DNA from: a virus
Virus record (IMG/VR): IMGVR_UViG_3300048556_000290
Coordinates: 1-34,629 of that record
Direction: 5' to 3' (one strand)
DNA length: 34,629 bases
This document shows positions 6,911 through 16,147 of the stretch, one piece after another. The notes under the pieces are model-generated. The model did no database searches. It worked only from the letters and a program-made list of their open reading frames with translations, and was not told the origin of the DNA. Within the stretch, counting starts at the first letter, position 1. Each line of letters opens with the position of its first letter. A program made the translations under genes and the position numbers.

Positions 6911-9310
6911 ATGGGCGGCGGAACACCAACTTACAACTATCCTAAACAACCAACTTATGGCGAAGGCATGGCCGATGCCATGAAGGCACAAATGGAGCAA
7001 CTGCTAGGGCAGGGTGATTTTGCTGATATTTACGCAGATGCAGGATTTGAGGGAGGCAATCTCGCAGACATTATTCGAGAAGTTGAAGCACCACTTCGCC
7101 AACAAACCGCACAGACGGATACGGATGTTCTGCGTCAGACATTGTTGGGTAATAGGACGGAGTCAACTAGCGGTACTTACGATGACGAGGGGCGATTGGT
7201 TGTTGGGTACGAAGGTGGCAAGGAGGCGACTACTGTAACTAAAAATGTTAAGCCCGATGTAGAATTTGTAGAAGTAAAGAAAGCTTTTTCCCCAGGAATT
7301 CGTTCAAATGCAAAAAGAGAGCCTGCTATCTATAAAATTACCTTCAAAGATCCAAATACAGGCACAGTTATTCAAGAGGGATTTACTCCATTTAGTGGAA
7401 GAGAGCAAGACAAAGAGATGGTAAGGAGTGGTAGGAGTCTTAATGGAAAACCGGTATCAATTGGATTAGCGCCATCCATTGAAATGGCATCAGAAAGTTC
7501 AGGGGTTTTTAATTCAGCGCCAGGTATTGGATTAACAGGACAAAAAGCTATAAATTATTTTACAAAACAAGGGCTTACTCCTGTTGACCTTTCTAATAGC
7601 GGAAAACTAGAAGCTACAACTTCAACTCCCCCTAAAGACGCAGTCCCCGTTTACGGTAAAGATCCAAACGGAAACATAATCGTAGATAAGTCAAAAGCGG
7701 GACAGACGGAAACAATACCCGCCTCATTCTCAGGTGACGGAATGATTAATCTTCTCGGAGATAGTCGCAATGTGCAGGAGTTTACCACCCGCCAAGCCAC
7801 AGAGGATGATGTTGCCGCAGGACTCGCCTCCGAAGTGGGTGAATCAATCACAGAAGCAACGGGTAACCGCAAGGCAGGCTTTGATGCAGACGGTAACTTC
7901 CTTGGCCTTTCCGCATTTAGTGAAGATCTCGCACGCGGTAGTTTATCCCGCCAACGCGAGGCAGACCTGGCGGATGTGGAGCGGTTATCTGATCGCTATC
8001 GCGGGGTAATGGAAGATTACAAACCCGCCGCCACAAGCGGATTGGATGATGCCCGTATTCTGCTTGAACAACAGCGCGAAAACCTCACAGGATTACGCAA
8101 ACCAACACAGGCAGAACTTGATGCAGATCCTTCGCTTGATCCTGATAGTTTGATAAACACAGGTACCGGATCAGGCGGTCCCGTAACAATACCCACAGAT
8201 GATACCTACGGAGGCGATGTAACAGCCGCAACGATGGATGCCGCACAAGTTGCAGACCCATTACAGTTACAAGCAAACACACAATTTCAGGGAGATCTCG
8301 CAACAGGTACAGGTAATGACACTCTAAGATCCGCACTTCTTGGAGATGCCAAGACTGCGCTAGACTCAGGACTTACGGATCGCGAGCAAGCACAAATCGC
8401 AAATGCCGCCCGTGCGAGACAAACCCTCATGGGTAGAACATTTGATCAAAGCGGTGCAATCGCAGAAGCAGAAGCTCGCGTCCAGGAGGATAATGCACGC
8501 CGTATGCAAAACCGTTCATTTGCCCAATCTGTACTCGGACAGGAAGCAAGAAAGCAACAGGGCGATATTACTAGAGGTATGGCACAGGAGAGCGAGCAGG
8601 CAGGATTACAGCAAAGAGCAGACCTTACACAGGCGCAGATGGATCAACAGGCAAATGCGTTTGATGCTGATGCACTACAAAGATCCCGGATGGGAAATCA
8701 GGCACAGCGCCAACAGGCTAATCAGTTTGGCGTGGGTGCTGAAATGGACGCGGAGCGTCTGAACGAGCAACTCCGTCAGCAGGGATTATCGAATTACATC
8801 AATGCGGTGGGTAATCTCGCGCAGATGGAAGATAAGTTTATGCTCGATCCATTCCAGGCACTACTTGGAAGAGGAGGCGGAAATGCTCTGCAACAAGGAC
8901 AGTCCGTATTCGGACAGGCGAACTATGGACTATCGAGCGGACCGCAATACCTAAACCCCGAAGCCGGATTAGGATTTATTTCGCAGATGGCGGCTAACGA
9001 TGCAAATATGTATGCCGCAAATGTAGCCGCAGATGCGAGCAGGAGTGCAGGACTGATGGGCGGACTAGGTGCATTGGGTGGGGGATTACTAAGCAATGCT
9101 TCACTCTTCTGTTGGGTAGCCCGCGAAGTATATGGTCCCACAAATCCCGCATGGCTACAGTTCCGCGAGTGGATGTTTAACGAATCACCGCAATGGTTCT
9201 TCGACCTTTATCGTAAATATGGCGAGCGCTTCGCATCCTGGATAAGCGACAAACCTCGCCTCAAAGGAATTATCCGCAAGTGGATGGACTCTAAAATAGG
9301 AGACAAATAA
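6911..9310 (+). CDS. Large internal virion / tail protein with C-terminal CWVAREVYG domain
   Basis: 799 residues with a strong GGAGG ribosome-binding site. Residues 1-100 are low-complexity and helical. About 110-250 form a beta-type insert with more A+T-rich coding DNA. About 390-720 are long Gln/Ala-rich helices (EQAQIANAARARQTLMGR and similar) like those of ejected internal proteins. The last 68 residues (FCWVAREVYG then NPAWLQFREWM, WFFDLYRKYGERFASWI, KPRLKGIIRKWMD) form a compact domain seen at the C-terminus of other phage proteins. Gly-rich LMGGLGALGGGLL just before it is hydrophobic enough to meet a membrane. DNA-ejection or tail-assembly role inferred from size, position and composition. 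Confidence 0.6.
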   Translation: MGGGTPTYNYPKQPTYGEGMADAMKAQMEQLLGQGDFADIYADAGFEGGNLADIIREVEAPLRQQTAQTDTDVLRQTLLGNRTESTSGTYDDEGRLVVGYEGGKEATTVTKNVKPDVEFVEVKKAFSPGIRSNAKREPAIYKITFKDPNTGTVIQEGFTPFSGREQDKEMVRSGRSLNGKPVSIGLAPSIEMASESSGVFNSAPGIGLTGQKAINYFTKQGLTPVDLSNSGKLEATTSTPPKDAVPVYGKDPNGNIIVDKSKAGQTETIPASFSGDGMINLLGDSRNVQEFTTRQATEDDVAAGLASEVGESITEATGNRKAGFDADGNFLGLSAFSEDLARGSLSRQREADLADVERLSDRYRGVMEDYKPAATSGLDDARILLEQQRENLTGLRKPTQAELDADPSLDPDSLINTGTGSGGPVTIPTDDTYGGDVTAATMDAAQVADPLQLQANTQFQGDLATGTGNDTLRSALLGDAKTALDSGLTDREQAQIANAARARQTLMGRTFDQSGAIAEAEARVQEDNARRMQNRSFAQSVLGQEARKQQGDITRGMAQESEQAGLQQRADLTQAQMDQQANAFDADALQRSRMGNQAQRQQANQFGVGAEMDAERLNEQLRQQGLSNYINAVGNLAQMEDKFMLDPFQALLGRGGGNALQQGQSVFGQANYGLSSGPQYLNPEAGLGFISQMAANDANMYAANVAADASRSAGLMGGLGALGGGLLSNASLFCWVAREVYGPTNPAWLQFREWMFNESPQWFFDLYRKYGERFASWISDKPRLKGIIRKWMDSKIGDK

Positions 9311-9312
9311 TC

Positions 9313-10593
9313 ATGGCTAGACGACCATTCTTTTCAGGTAACTACGGATCAGCGCTCGGCTCGACCGCTAATGCCGCCAACCTCATCGCGAGGGCAGGGC
9401 AACAGCAAGGACAGATGCTTGCCAATATGGGTCAACAGATAGGCGGTATGATTCAGCAGTACGGGCTTAATAAGGAGAAGCGTGCGGAACTTACAAATCA
9501 GATCGAAAGTGCTATAAGGTTCAATCCTGAGTATCTGTCTAGGATGACCTCAACCGGAGATGAGGAGGCAGACAAGAAGGCTCAGAACACTATAGATAAA
9601 CTTGCTAAAGGTGACTTAAATATGTCGCAACTTAAAGGTTTAGCAGGCGACCTTGCTATGATGGAAAAGGTAGACCTTAAAAAGGAACGAGAGCAAACAG
9701 CACAGCTAAATAAAAAGTTACTTAATGAGCGATTACTTACTAGTCAGGAAGCAAGAGAAGCAAACAAAGAGTTATCAGAAATAAAAAAGGCAGAGACGCA
9801 AAGAGTTGAAAACACTTACAAAGCATACGAGAGACAACTTGATGACTTGCAAAATAGGATTTTAAACGGTGCAAAATATGAGGATTTTTCCGTACAAGAT
9901 CGTTTAATACTAGGTAACTCTGCGGGTATAACAAATAGAACCTTACCCTTGGAGGAATTGATTTATGACCCAAGCAAAGATTTAGACTTTGCGACTGCGC
10001 AACAGGAATTTGAAAACATAAAAAAGCAGGGCAAGAAAACTGATCAAGATATTGAGATGGGTAAGCTAGAGTTAGGAGAAAAGAAAACAGAGATTGCAAG
10101 GACTCCTGACTTTACTGATCGCGACTCGGCACTTGCGGCTACTTCAGATTTACCGGAAGGCGTGAGCGCAGATATTAAGAAATTTAAAAATGGATTCAAT
10201 GTTGAGTACAAATACAAAGCTAAAGAATTTACAGACATTCCATCCGTGCCAGGATTTCCTAATTATAAAATTGTTGGCGGATATGTTTATGAAGGAGATC
10301 CTAAAACCAAGAAGTTAACAAAGCTTGGGTCTGAGAATTTTGGAGAAAAATCTGAATTGTTGCAAAAAGCAATTGAATCGCTCTCAACCAAAGATGTAGA
10401 GCAATATAGCCTAGCAAAGGCTAGAGGAGAAAAAAATGAAGATGGTGACTACGATGTGATAGACCCGGCTACGCGTGAAACCTTTACTTTTCCTTACAAC
10501 CAAGATCTTGAAAATAGATTAATTTACCTAGATGGTTTACGAAATAAACTTCAAACACAGCTTGATGTTGATCTAGACCTTACAACTCCATGA
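9313..10593 (+). CDS. Coiled-coil internal virion protein
   Basis: 426 residues. The first 50 residues are Gln/Ala/Gly-rich with a repeated GQQ.GQMLANMGQQIGGMIQQ pattern like small internal virion proteins. Residues 55-240 are mainly charged coiled coil (EQTAQLNKKLLNERLLTSQE). The remaining part has a mixed fold containing two related short strands (VPGFPNYKIVGGYVYEGDPK). It lies between two very large proteins and overlaps the start of the next by four bases. No enzyme motif is seen. Ejection-core component is the best inference. Confidence 0.55.
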   Translation: MARRPFFSGNYGSALGSTANAANLIARAGQQQGQMLANMGQQIGGMIQQYGLNKEKRAELTNQIESAIRFNPEYLSRMTSTGDEEADKKAQNTIDKLAKGDLNMSQLKGLAGDLAMMEKVDLKKEREQTAQLNKKLLNERLLTSQEAREANKELSEIKKAETQRVENTYKAYERQLDDLQNRILNGAKYEDFSVQDRLILGNSAGITNRTLPLEELIYDPSKDLDFATAQQEFENIKKQGKKTDQDIEMGKLELGEKKTEIARTPDFTDRDSALAATSDLPEGVSADIKKFKNGFNVEYKYKAKEFTDIPSVPGFPNYKIVGGYVYEGDPKTKKLTKLGSENFGEKSELLQKAIESLSTKDVEQYSLAKARGEKNEDGDYDVIDPATRETFTFPYNQDLENRLIYLDGLRNKLQTQLDVDLDLTTP

Positions 10594-13500
10594 GCGTAGC
10601 AAACTTCATAAAAGGGACTGCGACCCAAGTAGGTAGGTATAAAAATAAACATGGCTTAGTGGGAATACCTAATACAACTACATCTAATATGGGTCGTGGT
10701 TTTGGACTTAAAGATCCTGTGACAGGTAGAATGGCGACTGTCGGACAAAGAAAAGATTTAGTAAGATCAGGTACAAAGCGTATTTCGGGCGGAGTAGCTA
10801 CTACAGGAACGGTGATTAGAGTCTTAACTGACGATGGAGTAAAAAATGTCCGTATAAATGGAGAGGAAGCTACTCCTGAAGAGATTGAGCAAATTAAGGC
10901 ACACTACAAAATTGAGCAATCTTACGATGACATGGGTGGAACGCAGACTGCACCAATGCGGATTACTGCTCCACCACAGTCACGCCAAATACCGGAATTA
11001 AAACCTGATCCGTTGTCTCCACAGGAAAGAGAGATTGCTCGACTCAAAGCGGAAAGACTAATGAAGGAGCAACAACAACCTGGAGTAGGTACGGTTGCAA
11101 CAAAGTTGGTGCGTCCAAGATTCCAAGGCGAGCAACCTTCTCAAGGAGAGGTAGCTTTGGGTAAAGGTATGGGTAGGGCAGTAAGTTCTTTAGGTGCAGT
11201 TGCATCTGCTGTTGCTGGCGATGCAGATAGAGCAAAAGAGATAGATGCCAATATAGCAAAAATACCCTACGAGGAAGGCGTACCAGGTTTAGCAGAAGGT
11301 ATATCGCAATTTTTAACTATAGGTTCGCCAACCATGCAGATTACTAAATCACTAGTAAAAGGCCCTGTGAAGCAAACCGTAATAGCATCCGGTGCAACAG
11401 GAGGGTTGGGCTTTAGCGGACAGGAAGCTAGGTTGTCTGACTTGGTACAGCAGTATCCTATGATTTCTAATCCTGTTACTGACTTTTTGGCATCAGATGT
11501 AGATGATTCTTTTGCTCTTGGAAGATTTAAAAGTGCGCTAGAAATGGCGGGGCTTGATAGTGCTTTGGCTCTTCCATTTATACGATCCGTCAGACAAACT
11601 AGAACACAAGCTAGGCAGTCTAAGAGTAATGGAGAAGTCGAGTTGGCACAAAAGATTGAGAGCGATGCTTCAAATAAGAAAGTCGCAACCAATAACCAAG
11701 GAATAGCTTATTCAGGTGCGGTAAGATTACCTAATAAAGTTGTGGAGACTATAACCAAACCTGTCGAGTTTGCGCTCAAGGGCGGTAATTATGCCATGCA
11801 ACAGTCTAGAGTCTTTAGTGATGAAGCAATTCGACCGTTGAAGGCACGCATCGAAGAGTTAAGTCCTAGAATGGCTCACAAGCTTGATGAGTTTGAGGTA
11901 AATCAAAATATGCTTGCGGGAAATTATATGCATAAAGCCGCACCTTTTTTGCGTTCATTTAAGAAGATGTCATCCAAAGATCGCAAAAAGTTTACAAGGC
12001 ACGCACTAAATAGCGAGATGCCTGAAGCATATGATGTGCTGAAGCGATACAATAACAAGCTTCCTGGAGTTAAAAGAGAGTTTGATGAATTGCGGACTAT
12101 CTTTGATGATATTCATAAATTGGCACAGAACAATGGCATAGATATTCCATATCGCAAAGACTACCTTCCACGCATAATGAAAGACTACGAAGGTTTTCGC
12201 AAAGCGATTGGTAAAGATTTAAGAGATCCAATCGATGATGCTATCGAAGCTGCTTTTAGGGAAAAAAATAATATAGCCCCAGGGCAACCATTACCGCAAA
12301 ACCCAACCCAATTAACAAAGTTTGAGGAAAGAGAAGCAGTTCGCAAATTCCTAGAAGGGCAGAAATATACAGGCGATGGCACTCCAGGGTTTATGAAAAA
12401 TCGCGTCATTGATAAAATCGAGGAAGATCATTTAAAATTCTACGGTAGCTTTGAGGAAAATATACAAAACTACATAAACAATGTAACTTACCGTGTAGCT
12501 AAGAACCAATTTACAGGGAAGGTGCAAGGAGTGGAAGGTTACACAGAGTTGTTAAGTAAACTCCAACAGCGAGGTAAGTTATCGAGCGAAAATACTAGGG
12601 AGATAAATAGGCTTATTGGTGTGCGTCTTGATGGTGGCGAGCAATCAATAGGAAAAGGTCTACAGATGTTTAGAGATGGCGTTTACTTATCAAGTATTGC
12701 AAATCCGATTTCTACGATTACTCAGGCATCTGAGTTTATGCTTAACGCATACAGGTATGGTACATTCGACACACTTGCCACAACAGGTAAAACCTTAAGG
12801 AGGAAGGGCGTAACTATGTCAGATATAGGCATTGATGACATAGCTCAAGAGTTTGCCGAGCCACTTGCTCAATCACAGCGTGGCGCTTTTGGAAAAGCAC
12901 AAAAAGGTTTAAACGATTTTCTCCGCAAGTCATTAGGCGTTGTTCAATTTAAACGCATGGATGAGTTAATGAAGGAATCCAACCTCAATACTGCTATGCG
13001 TGTAGGTCAAAAGAAGGTAGCAAACAAGCAGTCAAAAGAGTACCAAGAATTTGCCAAGGAAATGGCAGAGTATTATGGGCCTGAGACAAAAAAGTTTCTA
13101 GACGCTTTGAAGCGTGGAGATGTCGGAGATCCTAATGTTAAGACATATCTTTATTCTCAACTTGCAAAGACTCAGCCTATTGGTCTGTCAGAATATCCTG
13201 AAGTGTACCTTAAAAATCCCTCGATGCGGCCACTTTACTTTTTAAAAAGCTTTGGACTCAAGCAACTAGAGACAACTCGCAGGGATGTATTACGAAAGTT
13301 AGGAAGCGGAAATGCAGATGAAATTCGTGAAGGTATGAAGCAGGGAGTACGCCTATCCCTATTGTTTGGCGGTGCAATGACTACAAATAATTTATTCAAA
13401 GATTACTTATTGGATCGCGATGATAAACCTGGTATGCTTGGCGATCAAATGCCCACAAAGGAAAACGCTTTGGATGCGGGAGCAGATGCTATTCTTACCT

Positions 13501-13820
13501 TGTTTGGGCTTAGTAGATATTTTACGAGAAAGTTTGCTGATGAACCTTATCAAGCAGTCACCGATCTTATAATGCCACCTAAATTATCTGAGTTAATAGA
13601 AACCGGAGTAAATGTAGGTAAGGGTGATTTTAATAAAGTAGGAAAGACGATAGAAAAGAATATACCTTTTGGTGGTAAAATCTACAGCGAGCATTGGGGA
13701 TCTGCTTCAGATTATAAGCGGAAGAAAAGAATACAGGAGTATAAAGCGAAAAAGCGTAGGATGGAAAAGGCATTGGAGATGCCAAACATACCTGATATTC
13801 CTGACTTAAACTTTGAGTAG
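10590..13820 (+). CDS. Very large internal virion (DNA-ejection type) protein
   Basis: 1076 residues, the largest gene here. Residues 1-200 are basic and poorly structured. Around 200-290 there are Ala/Gly-rich helices with membrane-active character (GRAVSSLGAVASAVAGDADR). From about 390 to 700 lies a long helical domain (NYMHKAAPFLRSFKKMSSKD, IDIPYRKDYLPRIMKDYEGF). The rest is helical to a basic C-terminus (RKKRIQEYKAKKRRMEKALE). The general architecture is like giant 'polyvalent' or internal ejection proteins of podoviruses. I see no clear transglycosylase or protease signature. Its stop is followed by a terminator, so it ends the late transcript. Confidence 0.6.
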   Translation: MSVANFIKGTATQVGRYKNKHGLVGIPNTTTSNMGRGFGLKDPVTGRMATVGQRKDLVRSGTKRISGGVATTGTVIRVLTDDGVKNVRINGEEATPEEIEQIKAHYKIEQSYDDMGGTQTAPMRITAPPQSRQIPELKPDPLSPQEREIARLKAERLMKEQQQPGVGTVATKLVRPRFQGEQPSQGEVALGKGMGRAVSSLGAVASAVAGDADRAKEIDANIAKIPYEEGVPGLAEGISQFLTIGSPTMQITKSLVKGPVKQTVIASGATGGLGFSGQEARLSDLVQQYPMISNPVTDFLASDVDDSFALGRFKSALEMAGLDSALALPFIRSVRQTRTQARQSKSNGEVELAQKIESDASNKKVATNNQGIAYSGAVRLPNKVVETITKPVEFALKGGNYAMQQSRVFSDEAIRPLKARIEELSPRMAHKLDEFEVNQNMLAGNYMHKAAPFLRSFKKMSSKDRKKFTRHALNSEMPEAYDVLKRYNNKLPGVKREFDELRTIFDDIHKLAQNNGIDIPYRKDYLPRIMKDYEGFRKAIGKDLRDPIDDAIEAAFREKNNIAPGQPLPQNPTQLTKFEEREAVRKFLEGQKYTGDGTPGFMKNRVIDKIEEDHLKFYGSFEENIQNYINNVTYRVAKNQFTGKVQGVEGYTELLSKLQQRGKLSSENTREINRLIGVRLDGGEQSIGKGLQMFRDGVYLSSIANPISTITQASEFMLNAYRYGTFDTLATTGKTLRRKGVTMSDIGIDDIAQEFAEPLAQSQRGAFGKAQKGLNDFLRKSLGVVQFKRMDELMKESNLNTAMRVGQKKVANKQSKEYQEFAKEMAEYYGPETKKFLDALKRGDVGDPNVKTYLYSQLAKTQPIGLSEYPEVYLKNPSMRPLYFLKSFGLKQLETTRRDVLRKLGSGNADEIREGMKQGVRLSLLFGGAMTTNNLFKDYLLDRDDKPGMLGDQMPTKENALDAGADAILTLFGLSRYFTRKFADEPYQAVTDLIMPPKLSELIETGVNVGKGDFNKVGKTIEKNIPFGGKIYSEHWGSASDYKRKKRIQEYKAKKRRMEKALEMPNIPDIPDLNFE

Positions 13821-13849
13821 TTGACAAAATCCAAGACAGCAAGTAGCCT
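13821..13849 (+). promoter_or_regulatory. Weak promoter-like sequence upstream of a terminator
   Basis: TTGACA at 13821-13826 and TAGCCT at 13844-13849 are 17 bases apart. The -35 match is perfect and the -10 is poor. Transcription would run into the terminator at 13890 after roughly 35-70 bases, giving only a short RNA. Confidence 0.25.
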
Positions 13850-13889
13850 CTAAACACAAGGTATATCATAGTACCTTTTCTTTCTATAA

Positions 13890-13923
13890 GGACCGTCTTT
13901 TAACCGAGGCGGTTCTTTTTTTT
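13890..13923 (+). terminator. Rho-independent terminator ending the virion operon
   Basis: GGACCGTC (13890-13897) pairs with GGCGGTTC (13908-13915), eight pairs including G-U, around a 10-base loop, followed by eight T residues. It sits about 70 bases after the last virion gene and isolates the integrase region from late transcription. Confidence 0.85.
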
Positions 13924-13942
13924 AGAAAAATCAGAAAAGTGC

Positions 13943-13972
13943 TTGACGACAAATAAATCGTCTGATTGTAAT
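13943..13972 (+). promoter_or_regulatory. Candidate integrase promoter
   Basis: TTGACG (13943-13948) and TGTAAT (13967-13972) are separated by 18 bases, a fair sigma70 match just after the terminator. A transcript from here would cross attP and enter the integrase gene at 14151. In a prophage this promoter would be split from the gene by recombination, as in other attP-linked integrases. Confidence 0.4.
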
Positions 13973-14005
13973 CTCAACATGCTTTGCGCTTGATTGGAAG
14001 CAATT

Positions 14006-14023
14006 GACATAAATTTTTATGTC
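14006..14023. repeat. Perfect inverted repeat beside the att core
   Basis: GACATAAA (14006-14013) and TTTATGTC (14016-14023) are perfect inverted arms around TT. The palindrome ends one base before the tRNA-like core begins. It may bind integrase, an excision factor or an integration-host-type protein, or it may act as an operator for the integrase. Confidence 0.6.
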
Positions 14024-14024
14024 C

Positions 14025-14074
<50 letters not shown>

Positions 14075-14150
14075 AGTGATCTTGGAGGCGTGAAGCGTAA
14101 ATAATTACGCAAAAACCACATAGAAAGAGAAAAAAAAGGGAAACCACGCC

Positions 14151-15107
14151 ATGTACACTTTACAAGACTCCGAAGATTTTACACAATCCGCCACCCCCAT
14201 GATATCTGACAACGGATTTATTCGCTTCGAAGGTGTACGGAAACAATTGCCCATTTCTAACTTCTTTGAAATATACAGAACGCAAACGCTTGTCGCAAAG
14301 CGACAGGCGAACGAGCGCACAAAAGGAAATAATATCCTGCGCATGGAGCAGATCCTAAGACATTACGGAATCGATCCCGCTAAGGCAGACATATCCGCAT
14401 TTGCTAGTAAAACGGGAGCAAGGATTCCGATCTGCGATGATTGGGTAGCACATCGTGGTTCCAATGAGATGCGTCAGGCACGATCTTTATTCAGTAAGGC
14501 GTGGATAAAGCGTTATAAGCAGTTAGGGATCGATACCTCATGGTTTAATAATTGGATCGCATTGAGTTTGGAGGGCGTGCAAGTCACGCCATTTGATGCG
14601 AATCGTAAGGAGTTGGATAAAATCCGCGAGTCCTGTGAAGCGCTCAAGGAGTCCGACCCCGCAATGTATTTGATGTACGCTTTGGCGTACGGATTAGGTC
14701 TTCGTAGTAGTGAAATCCAACGGGCAAGGTTTGATGATCTACACGAAGATTTCGATGGAAATAAACTGATAAGAATCCACTCTCCCAAAAGCGGTGGTCA
14801 ATACCAGGATCGTCCCTGCGATCCATCGTGGTGGGAACTTATCACCTCCTTTAAAACATCGAACGATGCTTTAATCGTACCTGTTCAGGAGGACCGCATA
14901 ACGCGCGAGTTTCCATCTTTTCTACGGCGGAAGTGCGGGGTGGTGGATGATCGCCCCGTACACCGCCTGCGAAAGTACTGCGGACACCGGGTGATGAGGA
15001 AGAATGGGAATAATGCTTTTGTGGCGAGTAAAGCTCTCGGTCACTCAAGCGTGGAAGTTACCTCCCGTGTCTATGTTGGAATGCCTACGATCCAACGGAG
15101 TTTCTAG
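14151..15107 (+). CDS. int: Tyrosine recombinase (phage integrase)
   Basis: 318 residues. The N-terminal half is an arm- and core-binding region. The catalytic domain spans about 150-315 and keeps the full set: Arg185 (GLGLRSSEI), Lys213 (SPKSGG), His281 and Arg284 (HRLRKYCGHR), His298 (ALGHSS) and nucleophile Tyr308 (SRVYVG). It catalyses site-specific recombination between attP, which lies 75 bases upstream, and a host tRNA-Lys gene. It is the main evidence for a temperate lifestyle. No excisionase gene is obvious next to it. Confidence 0.95.
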   Translation: MYTLQDSEDFTQSATPMISDNGFIRFEGVRKQLPISNFFEIYRTQTLVAKRQANERTKGNNILRMEQILRHYGIDPAKADISAFASKTGARIPICDDWVAHRGSNEMRQARSLFSKAWIKRYKQLGIDTSWFNNWIALSLEGVQVTPFDANRKELDKIRESCEALKESDPAMYLMYALAYGLGLRSSEIQRARFDDLHEDFDGNKLIRIHSPKSGGQYQDRPCDPSWWELITSFKTSNDALIVPVQEDRITREFPSFLRRKCGVVDDRPVHRLRKYCGHRVMRKNGNNAFVASKALGHSSVEVTSRVYVGMPTIQRSF

Positions 15108-15125
15108 CACTCAGTAGGACTTAAA

Positions 15126-15141
15126 TTTCTTGCCCAAGAAA
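15126..15141. promoter_or_regulatory. Candidate operator palindrome downstream of int
   Basis: TTTCTTG-CC-CAAGAAA is a perfect 7-base inverted repeat, 18 bases after the integrase stop. It is followed by AACTACAGAA (15155) and AACTACAGAT (15170), the motif that recurs at other promoters. A repressor-binding site in front of the 15178 gene is possible. Confidence 0.4.
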
Positions 15142-15177
15142 CAATGCGTCATAAAACTACAGAAAAAATAACTACAG

Positions 15178-15420
15178 ATGACTACAAAATATACCACTTC
15201 GGTAATGGATGGTCTTCGCTTGGAGCATGAAGGCGGGAACGAAATTACGATAACAGCAGAAACCCCCACGAAGGTGGGCATAGAGGTTCTAATTAAAGAA
15301 CTACTTACTTTTTTACCATCTTCAGATGGAGAGGGAGCGGAAGAGAATCATCTTCTGTCCCTTCATCAAGCGCCTTACAAGCTGCCTGAAGTAAGAGATC
15401 ATATACCTGAGCCTGCATAA
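15178..15420 (+). CDS. Hypothetical small protein, overlapping an antisense RHH gene
   Basis: 80 residues with an amphipathic first half (TKVGIEVLIKELLTFLPSS) and a less ordered second half. It begins just after the repeated AACTACAGAT motif. The last 116 bases overlap the 3' end of the opposite-strand RHH gene. No family is recognised. The first half looks protein-like, but the overlap makes either gene, or only the 3' end of one of them, uncertain. Confidence 0.4.
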   Translation: MTTKYTTSVMDGLRLEHEGGNEITITAETPTKVGIEVLIKELLTFLPSSDGEGAEENHLLSLHQAPYKLPEVRDHIPEPA

Positions 15421-15511
15421 GGCTAGTACGATCCGCAACTGCTTTAACTTTGTCTCTGACTGAAGGTGAAAGCCTCAGAGATACAGGCTTTGTGAGTATT
15501 TGTCGTCCCAT
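15305..15511 (-). CDS. Ribbon-helix-helix (CopG/Arc-type) DNA-binding protein
   Basis: 68 residues. Residues 7-46 (KPVSLRLSPSVRDKVKAVAD then a second helix QAQVYDLLLQAACKAL) fit the RHH fold: one beta strand with alternating residues that would contact the major groove, followed by two helices. Such proteins are dimeric repressors. It is transcribed away from the SSB-like gene, so the 72-base gap between them probably holds its own operator and the early promoter. With the integrase nearby it is a candidate lysogeny or early-gene regulator. Confidence 0.7.
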   Translation of the reverse strand: MGRQILTKPVSLRLSPSVRDKVKAVADRTSLMQAQVYDLLLQAACKALDEGTEDDSLPLPLHLKMVKK

Positions 15512-15583
15512 GTGGACAATAAAAACACATAACTACATGCAAATACAACAAAAAAATAACAACTAAAAATATACAAAATTATA
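15512..15583. promoter_or_regulatory. Divergent regulatory gap between the RHH gene and the replication operon
   Basis: This A+T-rich gap separates divergent genes. On the + strand TATACA (15570-15575) lies 14 bases before the ATG at 15584, but no good -35 is seen. On the - strand a TTGCAT/TATTGT pair with 15-base spacing precedes the RHH gene. AACTACA occurs at 15531. Promoters here are likely but poorly defined. Confidence 0.45.
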
Positions 15584-16147
15584 ATGGGATTCTTAGATAA
15601 CATAAAAGATGTTCCGCAAAGCTCTTCGAGCGGTGGCGGTAATTACATGAAATTAACGCAAGGTACGAATCATTTTCGTATAGTTGGATCTTCCGATGAT
15701 GGTGGAGTAATCCAGGGTATGCTAGGTTGGGCGGGTTCCGCTGATGGTGGAAGAAGACCGCATCGTTGGAAGATCGGAGAGGATGCGCCAATGAGTTTTG
15801 AAGAGAAACCAAAGCAGTTCTTGGCGATGCTCGTATATAACTATGAGGAGGAGCGTATACAGATACTTGAATTGACTCAGGCAAAGTTACGCCAGGAGTT
15901 AATCACGCTTGCGAAGGATGAGGATTGGGGAGATCCACGCAAGTATGACCTGAAGATTGTACGCAATGGCGAAGGTTTGGAAACATCCTATGCGATGACT
16001 CCATCTCCGCACAAGAAGCGTAGTGATGAGATCAATGCGGCGGTGAAGGAGATGAAGATAAACCTCGAAGCATTATTCACCGGGGATGATCCATTTGCGC
16101 CACCTCCTGAGCCTGAAGATAACGCAAAAGAGGAGGACCCATTCTGA
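15584..16147 (+). CDS. Single-stranded DNA-binding-like protein
   Basis: 187 residues. The N-terminal part (about 20-110) has the beta-rich pattern of phage ssDNA-binding proteins (YMKLTQGTNHFRIVGSSDDG, GRRPHRWK). The C-terminus is a flexible acidic tail ending in EEDPF, similar to the acidic, Phe-ended tails with which SSB and gp32-type proteins contact replication partners. It opens the rightward replication and recombination operon, and its stop codon overlaps the next start. SSB role is inferred from the tail, length and context. Confidence 0.6.
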   Translation: MGFLDNIKDVPQSSSSGGGNYMKLTQGTNHFRIVGSSDDGGVIQGMLGWAGSADGGRRPHRWKIGEDAPMSFEEKPKQFLAMLVYNYEEERIQILELTQAKLRQELITLAKDEDWGDPRKYDLKIVRNGEGLETSYAMTPSPHKKRSDEINAAVKEMKINLEALFTGDDPFAPPPEPEDNAKEEDPF

